36,869 nucleotides of DNA. Source: Terriglobia bacterium. Its GTDB lineage: Bacteria; Acidobacteriota; Terriglobia; JAIQFV01. Position 1 is the stretch's first letter. Each line of letters opens with the position of its first letter. The notes below the pieces were generated by a model. The model was given only the letters and a program-made list of their open reading frames with translations, did not search any database and was not told the origin of the DNA. This document shows positions 7,986 through 14,902 of the stretch, one piece after another. Position numbers and translations under genes: made by a program. The stretch spans positions 1 through 36,869 of the forward strand of contig JAQUPQ010000040.1 in the NCBI GenBank assembly GCA_028716525.1. Direction: 5' to 3'.

Positions 7986-8316
7986 TGGGGGAATTGTAGC
8001 GTTCGGCGGAAAACCCGTCATCAATAAAATGAATGCGGCGGCGAAACCGGTCTCACTCATGACGACTTTCCGGGCATTTGACAGGCCAAAGGAAAGGTGT
8101 AAGATTCGATCGTTCATACCCAATCGCAGAGATCCATTTTTCATTCGCAGCGCGGCGCTTTGTTTGGCGTGAGAACCTCCAACCGGAGTTGAGACGGTGG
8201 AAGTTTTTAAGACCCCGTTTTTTCGGGGCGGGCGGAGGTTGCACCGAGTTCCGGTAGCCACGGAAAATTCAGGGTTTTTGAAATCAAGTTCCATACGTTC
8301 CTCGAGGAGGTGCATT
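7986..8316. other. Divergent region between pyrF and the exported-protein gene
   Basis: A 331-bp spacer. It holds a plus-strand promoter at 8078-8105, then a leader of about 200 bases. Within the leader, CCCCG-TTTTTT-CGGGG (8214-8229) forms a small hairpin with a T6 loop. The ribosome-binding site GAGGAGG (8304-8310) serves the next gene. A GGTAGC box lies at 8253-8258. The long leader could be regulatory, but no known riboswitch is recognised. Confidence 0.5.
8078..8105 (+). promoter_or_regulatory. Putative promoter of the exported-protein gene
   Basis: A perfect TTGACA (8078-8083) and TAAGAT (8100-8105, 4 of 6) are separated by 16 bases. It would give a leader of about 200 bases before the GTG start at 8317. 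Confidence 0.48.
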
Positions 8317-9174
8317 GTGAATCGACGGGATTGTCGTTTCTTGCTTTTCGCATGTTCTCTGACGACGTTCTTGTTGTTGCTGCCGAATATGGCGGCCCAG
8401 GACCGGGCCCACGATTTGGCCGGCCAAGCGGGCGCAGCCAAGGCCGCGAAATGCCAAAACGTGCAAACCATGCGGGACTGTCACGATAACTACCCCACGG
8501 GTTGCAACACGGCGGCGATGTACGACGCTTATCTCAATTTTCTCAAGAATCAGAAGCCGGATCCGTCGCTCTCGCCTGAATCAGTTCTAGCATTTCAGGA
8601 TTTCACCAACTTGGAGAAGAAAATCCCGTCCGGATTGTCTTCAAACAATCATGCTTCCCATTCCAGCCAACTGGCAGACTTGGGTGAAGGAAACATACAG
8701 GCGCTGGTCGGCTACCTTTATGCCGTTAAGCAGGAGAAGAATGAATCCTGCAACTGCCAACTAACCGATCCCGATGCTGTGGATTTTCACATGTGGGTCG
8801 GTTTTGATGCTTCATCAGCCGTCAAGGTTCAGAAAAAGCTGCTCAAGCCGGCGGCACTCGCGGCGCTCAAGAAGAAAAGCATCATTGTTGAAATGACCCC
8901 GCATTACCGGGCGGAAGTTCATCCCAAGTGGACTTATCAGTCCGTCAGTCCGATGGTGGGCCGGCAGGTTAAAGTGGTCGGACAGCTCTTGCTCGACAAC
9001 GATCACTACAAACTCAGCCAGGATTGCGGGATGTCCGGCGCTTCTAAAACACAGTGCTGGCGCGCCACAGTGTGGGAGCTGCATCCGGTCATACAGTTTT
9101 ATGTGTGCGCTCAGGGGACCGCGTGCGCCGCCGATTCCAGTGCCTGGAAAAGTTTGGACGATATGCTGCCCTGA
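8317..9174 (+). CDS. Exported cysteine-rich protein of unknown function
   Basis: 285 residues starting at GTG 8317, which has GAGGAGG six bases upstream; the open frame back to 8197 lacks such a site and runs through a hairpin. Residues 6-27 form a signal peptide (FLLFACSLTTFLLLLPNMAAQ). The mature part has about nine cysteines, including SCNC and several spaced pairs, suggesting disulfides. The second half has a beta-rich stretch: ALVGYLYAVKQEKNESCNC, then DFHMWVGF, SIIVEMTPHYRA, VGRQVKVVGQLLLDNDH and CWRATVWELHPVIQFYVC. That pattern resembles uncharacterised exported proteins ending in W-E-(I/L)-H-P-V, perhaps an OB-like barrel; this is from memory and not a domain hit. No catalytic motif is recognised. 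It is probably transcribed alone, since fabI has its own promoter. Confidence 0.82.
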   Translation: MNRRDCRFLLFACSLTTFLLLLPNMAAQDRAHDLAGQAGAAKAAKCQNVQTMRDCHDNYPTGCNTAAMYDAYLNFLKNQKPDPSLSPESVLAFQDFTNLEKKIPSGLSSNNHASHSSQLADLGEGNIQALVGYLYAVKQEKNESCNCQLTDPDAVDFHMWVGFDASSAVKVQKKLLKPAALAALKKKSIIVEMTPHYRAEVHPKWTYQSVSPMVGRQVKVVGQLLLDNDHYKLSQDCGMSGASKTQCWRATVWELHPVIQFYVCAQGTACAADSSAWKSLDDMLP

Positions 9175-9299
9175 AGATTGAGAGAATCTGCGGCCCGGAA
9201 CGTGAGTGCCGGGGAGAAGATGAGGGGAAATAAACTCCGCATGGCGGAACCAGAGATCTGAATTTCTTAAATCTGTTTTTCTTCGAGAGGGCTTGATTC

Positions 9300-9308
9300 T
9301 GCTATAAT
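9300..9308 (+). promoter_or_regulatory. Extended -10 promoter of fabI
   Basis: TGCTATAAT contains a perfect TATAAT (9303-9308) preceded by the TG of an extended -10. No good -35 lies 16-18 bases upstream, as is usual for extended -10 promoters. A start near 9315 would give a leader of about 130 bases. Confidence 0.6.
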
Positions 9309-9444
9309 GCGGCGCTCATTTTTTTTGAAAACGATCTCTCCTTTCAGAGAACAACGGGAAGAAACACTTTCCCCATTCGGCTTTCGAGCCCAGAGTCAGG
9401 GGTCATTTCACACCGGAAATAAGCGGATCAGGAGCTCTTGATAA

Positions 9445-10221
9445 ATGCAAAAGTTAATGGAAGGGAAGAAGGGGTTGGTGGTTGGGGTTGCGAACAAGCG
9501 ATCCATTGCTTGGGCGATCGCTCAAGCCTGTGCGGATGAGGGAGCCCAGCTGGCGCTGACCTTTCAAGGAGAACGCCTTGAAGATTGGGTCCGGGAACTG
9601 GCCGAGACCTTGGCAGATCCGCCGCTGGTGTTGCCGTGCGATGTTTTGCACGACCCGCAGATCCGGCATGTCTTCGACGTTTTGGAAGAAAAATTCGGCG
9701 GCTTGGATTTTCTGGTTCATTCCGTCGCCTTCGCCCTGAAAGATGATTTGGACGGTCGTTTTGTTGACACGTCGCGTGAAGGATGGCGCATTGCCCAGCA
9801 GGTCAGCGCCTATTCGTTGATTGCACTCTCCAAATACGCCCTTCCGCTGATGAAGAAAAACGGGGGATCCATCATCACCATGACGTACCTGGGCAGCCAG
9901 CGCGTCATTCCTCATTACAACATCATGGGTGTGGCCAAGGCGTCGCTGGAAGCGACGGTGCGGTATCTGGCGGCCGACTTGGGACCTCACAACATTCGCG
10001 TCAATGCCATTTCCGCCGGACCCATCAAAACGCTCGCGGCCATGGGTATCGGAGGCTTTTCCAGAATTCTCGATTTCCATCGCGAACATGCTCCGCTGCG
10101 GCGCAACACGGAAGCCTCCGAAGTCGGCGACACCGGATTGTTTCTCGCCAGTTCTTTGAGCCGCGGAATTACCGGGACCATTATCTACGTCGATGGCGGA
10201 TATCACATTCTGGGCGCCTGA
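9445..10221 (+). CDS. fabI: Enoyl-[acyl-carrier-protein] reductase (NADH)
   Basis: A 258-residue short-chain-dehydrogenase-type enzyme that reduces trans-2-enoyl-ACP in the final step of each fatty-acid elongation cycle; FabI enzymes are the target of triclosan. The cofactor region GLVVGVANKRSIAWAIA (10-26) is characteristic of FabI. The catalytic set Tyr148, Tyr158 and Lys165 keeps the FabI spacing (TYLG...HYNIMGVAKA), with SAGPIKTLAA (190-199) as the substrate-binding turn and the usual VDGGYHILGA end. Length is typical. AGGAG lies about ten bases before the ATG; a second ATG at 9457 is less likely. An aldo/keto reductase gene follows 51 bp later. Confidence 0.97.
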   Translation: MQKLMEGKKGLVVGVANKRSIAWAIAQACADEGAQLALTFQGERLEDWVRELAETLADPPLVLPCDVLHDPQIRHVFDVLEEKFGGLDFLVHSVAFALKDDLDGRFVDTSREGWRIAQQVSAYSLIALSKYALPLMKKNGGSIITMTYLGSQRVIPHYNIMGVAKASLEATVRYLAADLGPHNIRVNAISAGPIKTLAAMGIGGFSRILDFHREHAPLRRNTEASEVGDTGLFLASSLSRGITGTIIYVDGGYHILGA

Positions 10222-10272
10222 TGGCCCGGCACACCGCATCCCTTCAAGGGGAACTGTCCAAAGGAATTTGAT

Positions 10273-11391
10273 GTGAGCGCTTTTGCCACGCCGCAAGGAA
10301 CCTCCCGATATCGCACCCGTTTCCAGACACAACTCGCGGACGGTCATTTTCGCCGGGCCCAAGGGTTATGGTTGTCTTCAATTGGGATCGGAACTTATTT
10401 GGGTGAGGATGACGCACCGACAGACCAAGCTTACGCCGAAGCGATTACTCGCGCTGTTGAATTGGGTTGCAATGTCATTGACACGGCCATCAACTACCGT
10501 TTCCAGCGAAGTGAGCGGTCGGTCGGCACAGCCCTGAAGACAATTTTTAAAACCGGCAAAGCTTCCCGCGACGAATTCCTCGTCGCCACCAAGGGCGGTT
10601 TCATCCCCTTTGAAGGTCACGCACCCAAGGATCAAGAGGAGATGCAGGGTTACTTTGATTCGGCATTTATCCGGCCGGGCATTCTGTTGCCGGAAGATAT
10701 CGTGGCCGGATGTCATTCCCTGAAACCGCGCTATCTTCAAAATCAGCTCGATCAATCGTTGAAAAACCTGGGTGTGGATTGCATCGACATTTATTATGTG
10801 CACAATCCGGAAACCCAGCTTTCTGAAATTCCCAGGAAGGAGTTTTATCAGCGACTTCTAAGGGCGTTTGAGCTGCTGGAGCAGAATGTGTCTGCAGGGA
10901 AGATTCGCAGTTATGGCATGGCCACTTGGAACGCCCTCCGGGCTGCCTCCAACGCTTCCGATTATCTTTCGCTGGTTGAAATGGAAGAGCTCGCCCGGAC
11001 GGTGGGGGGTATCGAGCATCATTTCAAATTCATTCAGCTGCCGTTCAACCTGGCTATGCCCGAAGCATTTGCCTTTCACAACCAGAAGCGGAATGACGAC
11101 CGGGGGACGATTTTGAAAGTGGCGGAGGATTTGGGGATCACTGTCATGGCCAGCGCCTCGTTGTTGCAGGGGCAGCTTTCCGAAAATCTGCCTGCACAGA
11201 TGTCTCAAGCCTTGGGCGAGGGCCTTGCGGGCGATGCACAACGCGCCATTCAGTTCACGCGCTCAACACCGGGAATTTCTGTGGCCTTGGTCGGGATGTC
11301 GAAACCCATCCACGTCGAAGAAAATCTCCGTCTCGCGACCGTGCCCCCTCTGCCCTTTGAACAGTATCGCCGCCTTTTCAAAGAAGTCTAA
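10273..11391 (+). CDS. Aldo/keto reductase family protein
   Basis: 372 residues from a GTG with AAAGGAA six bases upstream. The full catalytic tetrad is present: Asp70 and Tyr75 in VIDTAINYRF, Lys107 in VATKGGF and His177 in YYVHNPE. C-terminal features include VMASASLLQGQL and SVALVGMSKPIHVEEN, the latter corresponding to the cofactor-binding loop. Such enzymes use NADPH to reduce carbonyls. The insertion EGHAPKDQEEMQGYFDSAF after the Lys motif is longer than in typical short members. The substrate is unknown. Its closeness to fabI suggests co-transcription but does not prove a role in lipid metabolism. Confidence 0.9.
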   Translation: MSAFATPQGTSRYRTRFQTQLADGHFRRAQGLWLSSIGIGTYLGEDDAPTDQAYAEAITRAVELGCNVIDTAINYRFQRSERSVGTALKTIFKTGKASRDEFLVATKGGFIPFEGHAPKDQEEMQGYFDSAFIRPGILLPEDIVAGCHSLKPRYLQNQLDQSLKNLGVDCIDIYYVHNPETQLSEIPRKEFYQRLLRAFELLEQNVSAGKIRSYGMATWNALRAASNASDYLSLVEMEELARTVGGIEHHFKFIQLPFNLAMPEAFAFHNQKRNDDRGTILKVAEDLGITVMASASLLQGQLSENLPAQMSQALGEGLAGDAQRAIQFTRSTPGISVALVGMSKPIHVEENLRLATVPPLPFEQYRRLFKEV

Positions 11392-11394
11392 CCC

Positions 11395-12429
11395 CTACCA
11401 TTCGAACTTCAGCTGTTGTGACGGCACATCCGGAGCGTAAGCCGGAGCCTCGTCTTCCCTTTGATCACCCGGGATTTCGTATTTTTCCTTGAGTCGCGCA
11501 ACTCGCGCGAGAACCTCATCGCGATATGATTTTTTTAAATAGGCGGAACGCGAAAAGGCCCGTCGATATCGCTGTGAAAGACCGGGGAAGTTCGTGTCGA
11601 TGACGGGCAGCATATGCTGCAGTGCCGACGGCATCAGGTAAACAAGGCCGGCGTCGAGAAATTGGGCGCGGGCCTTGAAAGCCGCCTGCACCACCAACTC
11701 GAGATTGGCGGGATTGGTGGTGATGCCGGGTAGCAGCGGCATCACCAGCACACCGGCCTTCAGCCCGCGTTCGACCAATTTGCGGACCGCCTCAAATCGC
11801 AGGTCGGGACGCGGCGCCCGTGGCTCCAGGATCTGGGCCCATTGGGTGCTGGTCGTCGTGATGCTTAAATTTACCCGGACCGTGTTGCGGCGCGAAGCTT
11901 CCAAAAGTAAGTCCAGGTCGCGCAGTACCAGGTTCGATTTGGTTGTGATTGAAAAGTTCACTCCCTCGGCCCGGACCAGCACCTCCAGGAGTTGGCGTGT
12001 GACCTCAAACTGTTTCTCAGCGGGTTGATAAGGATCGGTGGCCGTGCCGACAGCAATTCTCTTTCCCGAGATTTGAGCAGGCTTCAATTCCCGCAGGAGA
12101 ATTTGGGCGGCCCCGACCTTGATGTAGATCTTGCGCTCAAAATCTTCCCGTTGGCGCAGTTCCATGAATTCGTGCGTATATCTCGCATAGCAGTATTTAC
12201 AACCAAATTCGCATCCCCGGTAGGGATTGATGGTCCATTGGAAGGGCATCTCGGGATTGGAGCATCGATTGAGAACCGACCGCGTCGGTAGTGAGAAATA
12301 TTCAACGTTCTTCTTGGTTCGGGCCAGGGGGCTTTCCGCCGCCAGCTTGGCAATGCCTTTGAGCTTGGAAAGCTCGAAGAAATCGGAGGGGATTTCACCT
12401 GCCGGTTGCGCCTTCGATGGATCGACCAT
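11395..12429 (-). CDS. SPL-like radical SAM protein
   Basis: 344 residues from the ATG at 12429, chosen because GGGAG lies six bases upstream. The open frame to 12705 would run through a hairpin leader, a promoter and an inverted-repeat element, so the extension is spurious. The iron-sulfur motif is CEFGCKYC (Cys73, Cys77, Cys80; CX3CX2C), preceded by INPYRGC. Other features are GTATDPYQPAEK, FSITTKSNLVLRDLDLL, LSITTT and GVLVMPLLPGI. This matches the group annotated as spore photolyase-like or Rv2578c-like radical SAM proteins. True spore photoproduct lyases occur in spore formers, so the substrate here is unknown. The tail EDEAPAYAPDVPSQQLKFEW is probably disordered. It ends 3 bp before the convergent aldo/keto reductase stop, without room for a terminator. 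Confidence 0.9.
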   Translation of the reverse strand: MVDPSKAQPAGEIPSDFFELSKLKGIAKLAAESPLARTKKNVEYFSLPTRSVLNRCSNPEMPFQWTINPYRGCEFGCKYCYARYTHEFMELRQREDFERKIYIKVGAAQILLRELKPAQISGKRIAVGTATDPYQPAEKQFEVTRQLLEVLVRAEGVNFSITTKSNLVLRDLDLLLEASRRNTVRVNLSITTTSTQWAQILEPRAPRPDLRFEAVRKLVERGLKAGVLVMPLLPGITTNPANLELVVQAAFKARAQFLDAGLVYLMPSALQHMLPVIDTNFPGLSQRYRRAFSRSAYLKKSYRDEVLARVARLKEKYEIPGDQREDEAPAYAPDVPSQQLKFEW

Positions 12430-12451
12430 AATCATCTCCCATGACAAAGTT

Positions 12452-12473
12452 GACCCCGCCTTGCGGCGGGGTC
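12452..12473 (-). promoter_or_regulatory. Perfect hairpin in the radical SAM gene leader
   Basis: GACCCCGCC (12452-12460) and GGCGGGGTC (12465-12473) form a 9-bp perfect stem with loop TTGC, with TTGA/TCAA continuing the pairing outside. It lies between the promoter and the start codon of the radical SAM gene. It could influence translation or RNA stability, or be one of the hairpin repeats of this genome. Confidence 0.5.
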
Positions 12474-12510
12474 CGTCAAAAGTTGGTTGGTCGACCGAAG
12501 TAGATGTTGG

Positions 12511-12542
12511 ATTATATTCGCTTTTTGTTCGCCTTTTGTCAA
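12511..12542 (-). promoter_or_regulatory. Consensus-like promoter with a 20-bp spacer
   Basis: On the minus strand TTGACA (12537-12542) and TATAAT (12511-12516) are both perfect, but they are 20 bases apart instead of 16-18. It would drive the radical SAM gene. The long spacer is unusual and may make it weak or activator-dependent. Confidence 0.45.
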
Positions 12543-12556
12543 GTGAATTCTTCAGA

Positions 12557-12710
12557 GGGTAGTGACTCATTTTGAATGGGGTGGCGCACACATGCGCTCC
12601 AGGCATGTGTGCGGACTCTCCCTTGTTGATATACGCACACATCGTCCGCCACGGCGGCCGATGTGTGCGCCACCCAGAGGTGAAAAAGAATTCAAAATGA
12701 GTCACTACCC
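12557..12710. mobile_element. Short terminal-inverted-repeat element (MITE/REPIN-like)
   Basis: The 154-bp unit has identical inverted ends: GTAGTGACTCATTTTGAAT, preceded by GG, covers 12557-12577 and its complement covers 12690-12710 (21 of 21). Both ends are flanked by the direct repeat TTCAGA (12551-12556 and 12711-12716), which looks like a target-site duplication. Inside are two hairpins in inverted orientation: CGCACACATGC/GCATGTGTGCG (12585-12613) and CGCACACATCG/CGATGTGTGCG (12634-12669). It has no gene, so it would be non-autonomous. The mobilising enzyme is not in this window. Confidence 0.7.
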
Positions 12711-12953
12711 TTCAGAGAGATGGTGGCTCAGTTTGGAATCGCTTCTCCGGCAGAGCCACTATTGTCTGAACGGCCGCCGAAGCGGCATTCAGCCTGCAGA
12801 TGATGACAGAATATAGTGACGCCTCGAGGCCCGCGGTGCACAAACCGCACCGCGGCTACCCAAGCCTTCGCACTTCGGGGGGAGTTACCGTCTGTCACTA
12901 CATTTTAACCCCGCCGATAATTCATCACTCCACATTAAAGCGCCTGGAGGGCG
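12711..12953. other. Non-coding region with two further hairpin units
   Basis: The first unit pairs TTCAGA (12711) with TCTGAA (12765-12770) and GTGGCTC (12723-12729) with GAGCCAC (12753-12759). The second is bounded by TAGTGAC (12814-12820) and GTCACTA (12894-12900) and contains CCGCGGTGC/GCACCGCGG (12831-12855) next to a GCTACC box (12855-12860). I see no gene or clear promoter here. The TonB gene ends at 12954, so one of these may act as its terminator. Confidence 0.5.
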
Positions 12954-13703
12954 TTAATGCAGCCTGAAATTCACCGTGATGGTGGTTGAGACTTCCACCG
13001 GAACTCCATTCAGAATCGTGGGTCGATAACGCCATTGTAAAACAGCTCTTACAGCGGCATCAACCAGCAGCGGATGTCCGCTGAGCACGTGTAGGCCCGC
13101 AACGGTTCCGTCTTTGGAGATTATGGCCTCGAGAACCACGGGTCCTTGTATCCCGGCCGTCTTTGCCAACGGCGGGTATTCCGGCTGCGGTGCGTAAATT
13201 AAATTGGCTTGAGAAAGACTGCTGACCAGCCTGATGCGTTGAGCGGTGCCTGCCTCGGATGCTTTTGGCGTAGGTCGGGGTGGAGCCGGCAAACTCTTGC
13301 GTAACATTTGCATGAATTGCGAATCCGATCCGTCACCCGGTAGAGCGCCATCGATTCCAGGACGGATATCGGTGGGAGATCCGGCAGGCGGCGCCTCATC
13401 GACAATGCGAGGGATTGTTCGAGGGATTTCCCCCGGCGCTACAAATTGCGCTGTCTCTCTGGAGATTGTGCGATGTTCAACACTGACAATCCGAACCGCG
13501 CGGGGAGGCCGCGGGGCGGGCGCTGTCGGCGGCGAAGGAGTAAGCAGGTAATCGCGCATTTGGGTCATCGGCAATGCTTCAGTGTAAATCAGCGGAATAA
13601 GTACCAGCAGACCCAAGATGACCCCATGAGCGCAGATCGAAAAAAGCACCTTCGTTGTGCGGCGCGGTTCAGGTTGATTCTGTTCAAACAGTGATTCAGT
13701 CAT
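12954..13703 (-). CDS. TonB-family energy transducer protein
   Basis: 249 residues from the ATG at 13703, with AAAGGA nine bases upstream; the frame upstream to 13736 has no support. Residues about 18-40 (VLFSICAHGVILGLLVLIPLIY) form the single membrane helix. Then comes a Pro-rich periplasmic linker (TPSPPTAPAPRPPRAVRI onward), and about residues 168-249 are the TonB C-terminal domain (YAPQPEYPPLAKTAGIQGPVVLEAIIS, then LQWRYRPTILNGVPVEV). TonB proteins pass energy from the inner membrane to outer-membrane receptors. No exbB/exbD genes are beside it. The receptor at 21441-24401 is a possible partner by function only. Confidence 0.9.
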   Translation of the reverse strand: MTESLFEQNQPEPRRTTKVLFSICAHGVILGLLVLIPLIYTEALPMTQMRDYLLTPSPPTAPAPRPPRAVRIVSVEHRTISRETAQFVAPGEIPRTIPRIVDEAPPAGSPTDIRPGIDGALPGDGSDSQFMQMLRKSLPAPPRPTPKASEAGTAQRIRLVSSLSQANLIYAPQPEYPPLAKTAGIQGPVVLEAIISKDGTVAGLHVLSGHPLLVDAAVRAVLQWRYRPTILNGVPVEVSTTITVNFRLH

Positions 13704-13952
13704 TGGAGCCGATCCTTTCTCTTCTTGAGGCCGCATTCGATATCCATGTCCATCCCAATGGCTGGGTTCTAATGTTTTCCAGACGCCTCTTACGGGTTTA
13801 TTTGGCCTCTACCCGGTTAGACACCCGGCGAATCGTGTTGTTCCATTCCTTTTTCCTTGGAATTCAGGCAGAATGGATTTGCAATTCATCGACAATCCGA
13901 TGCGTTTCGCTGGATTCGGTCATTGAGATTCACTGTCAGAGAGGGGACTACG

Positions 13953-14159
13953 ATGAGTCAGAAAGCGTTGGTATACGGGATTCGCATGTTTGAAGCCGGC
14001 GAATTGGATGAAGTTCCGGAAGCATTTGTCATGACGAAGGAAGGCAAGACCACAACCATCACGATGCACTTAATCGAAGGGGATTTGGAGCAGTGCAGAG
14101 CCCAACTGCTCCGTTCGCTCGACGCCTTCTTCGAGTTTCAGGAGCCGGAATCGCATTGA
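13953..14159 (+). CDS. Small protein of unknown function
   Basis: 68 residues. The ATG at 13953 has GAGAGGGGA shortly upstream; the frame open to 13857 is less likely. The sequence (MSQKALVYGIRMFEAGELDE, ending FFEFQEPESH) is acidic at its end, with one predicted beta strand pair (KTTTITMHLIEG) and a helix (LEQCRAQLLRSLDAFFEF). There is no signal peptide or known motif. It lies 168 bp before tpx and could share regulation, but a hairpin separates them. Family not recognised. Confidence 0.6.
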   Translation: MSQKALVYGIRMFEAGELDEVPEAFVMTKEGKTTTITMHLIEGDLEQCRAQLLRSLDAFFEFQEPESH

Positions 14160-14267
14160 TTTTGCGTTCCCACCGCCAAGAAAACCTGCCGCCCAATTTG
14201 CAAAATTGATAAAAGTGATTAGAATGAGGTCATCGAATTATTCAACGAGGATGAATGTAGATTCACG

Positions 14268-14288
14268 CCCGCGGAATCTATCCGCGGG
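14268..14288 (+). promoter_or_regulatory. Perfect hairpin in the tpx leader
   Basis: CCCGCGGA (14268-14275) and TCCGCGGG (14281-14288) form an 8-bp perfect stem with a 5-base loop, 40 bp before the tpx ATG. There is no T-run, so it looks more like a leader or protein-binding palindrome than a terminator. CAATTTGCAAAATTG at 14195-14209 is a second, AT-rich palindrome. Confidence 0.42.
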
Positions 14289-14327
14289 GGACTCATCTTC
14301 AACATTGCATAACCAGGAGAAATTCAC

Positions 14328-14846
14328 ATGGCCACGGAACGACCCAACGGAACCACGATGAAAGGAAATCCTCTGACGCTGATCGGACCGGCACTGAAAG
14401 CCGGTGATAAGGCCCCCAATTTTAGCGTGCGAACCCAGGACTTAAAACCGTATTCGCTGGCGGATTCCACGGGGAAGGTACGACTGTTCAGTGTAGTGCC
14501 CTCGCTCGACACACCCGTTTGTGACGCCCAGACGCGTCGCTTCAATCAGGAAGCCGCCCAGCTCGGCGACAAGGTGGAAATCATCACGGTCAGCGTGGAT
14601 TTGCCCTTTGCCCAAAAGCGTTGGTGCGGGGCCGCCGGGATCGACAAAATCAAGGTGGTTTCGGACTACTACGACCGGTCCTTCTCAGAGGCTTATGGAA
14701 CCTTGATCAAGGAATTGCACATCGACAGCCGCGCCATTTTTATCGTTGATGGCAGCGACACGATCCGCTACGTCGAGTACGTCCCCGAAGTCGCGGATCA
14801 TCCTAATTACGACAAGGCGTTGGCCGCAGCCAAGGGTCTGATTTAA
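14328..14846 (+). CDS. tpx: Thiol peroxidase (Tpx-type peroxiredoxin)
   Basis: A 172-residue thioredoxin-fold peroxidase that reduces hydrogen and organic peroxides using thioredoxin. The peroxidatic Cys65 is in SVVPSLDTPVCDAQTRRF, a Tpx signature with the catalytic Thr62, and the resolving Cys100 is in KRWCGAAGI, the spacing expected of atypical two-Cys Tpx. VSDYYDRSFSEAYG and RAIFIVDGSDTIRYVEYVPE complete the family pattern. Length is normal. CAGGAGAA lies before the ATG. It is convergent with the efflux operon. Confidence 0.96.
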   Translation: MATERPNGTTMKGNPLTLIGPALKAGDKAPNFSVRTQDLKPYSLADSTGKVRLFSVVPSLDTPVCDAQTRRFNQEAAQLGDKVEIITVSVDLPFAQKRWCGAAGIDKIKVVSDYYDRSFSEAYGTLIKELHIDSRAIFIVDGSDTIRYVEYVPEVADHPNYDKALAAAKGLI

Positions 14847-14863
14847 TCCGGCGATATCGGATT

Positions 14864-14895
14864 GCCAACACCGGCAGCGCTACCGGAAATTTGGC
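14864..14895. terminator. Candidate terminator hairpin between tpx and the efflux operon
   Basis: GCCAA (14864-14868) pairs with TTGGC (14891-14895), and CCGG (14871-14874) can pair with CCGG (14883-14886). It sits between the two convergent stop codons. There is no long T-run, so evidence is positional. Confidence 0.38.
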
Positions 14896-14902
14896 TGCGT
14901 CA

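Noticed and set aside
7986-8471. N-terminal extension of the pyrF frame
   Set aside because: Adds 160 residues with no family match, crosses a promoter region and overlaps the divergent gene.
9454-10362. A 302-codon minus-strand frame
   Set aside because: It is the complement of fabI, which has complete catalytic residues on the plus strand.
12430-12705. N-terminal extension of the radical SAM frame
   Set aside because: Runs through promoter boxes, a hairpin and the inverted-repeat element; a better start lies at 12429.
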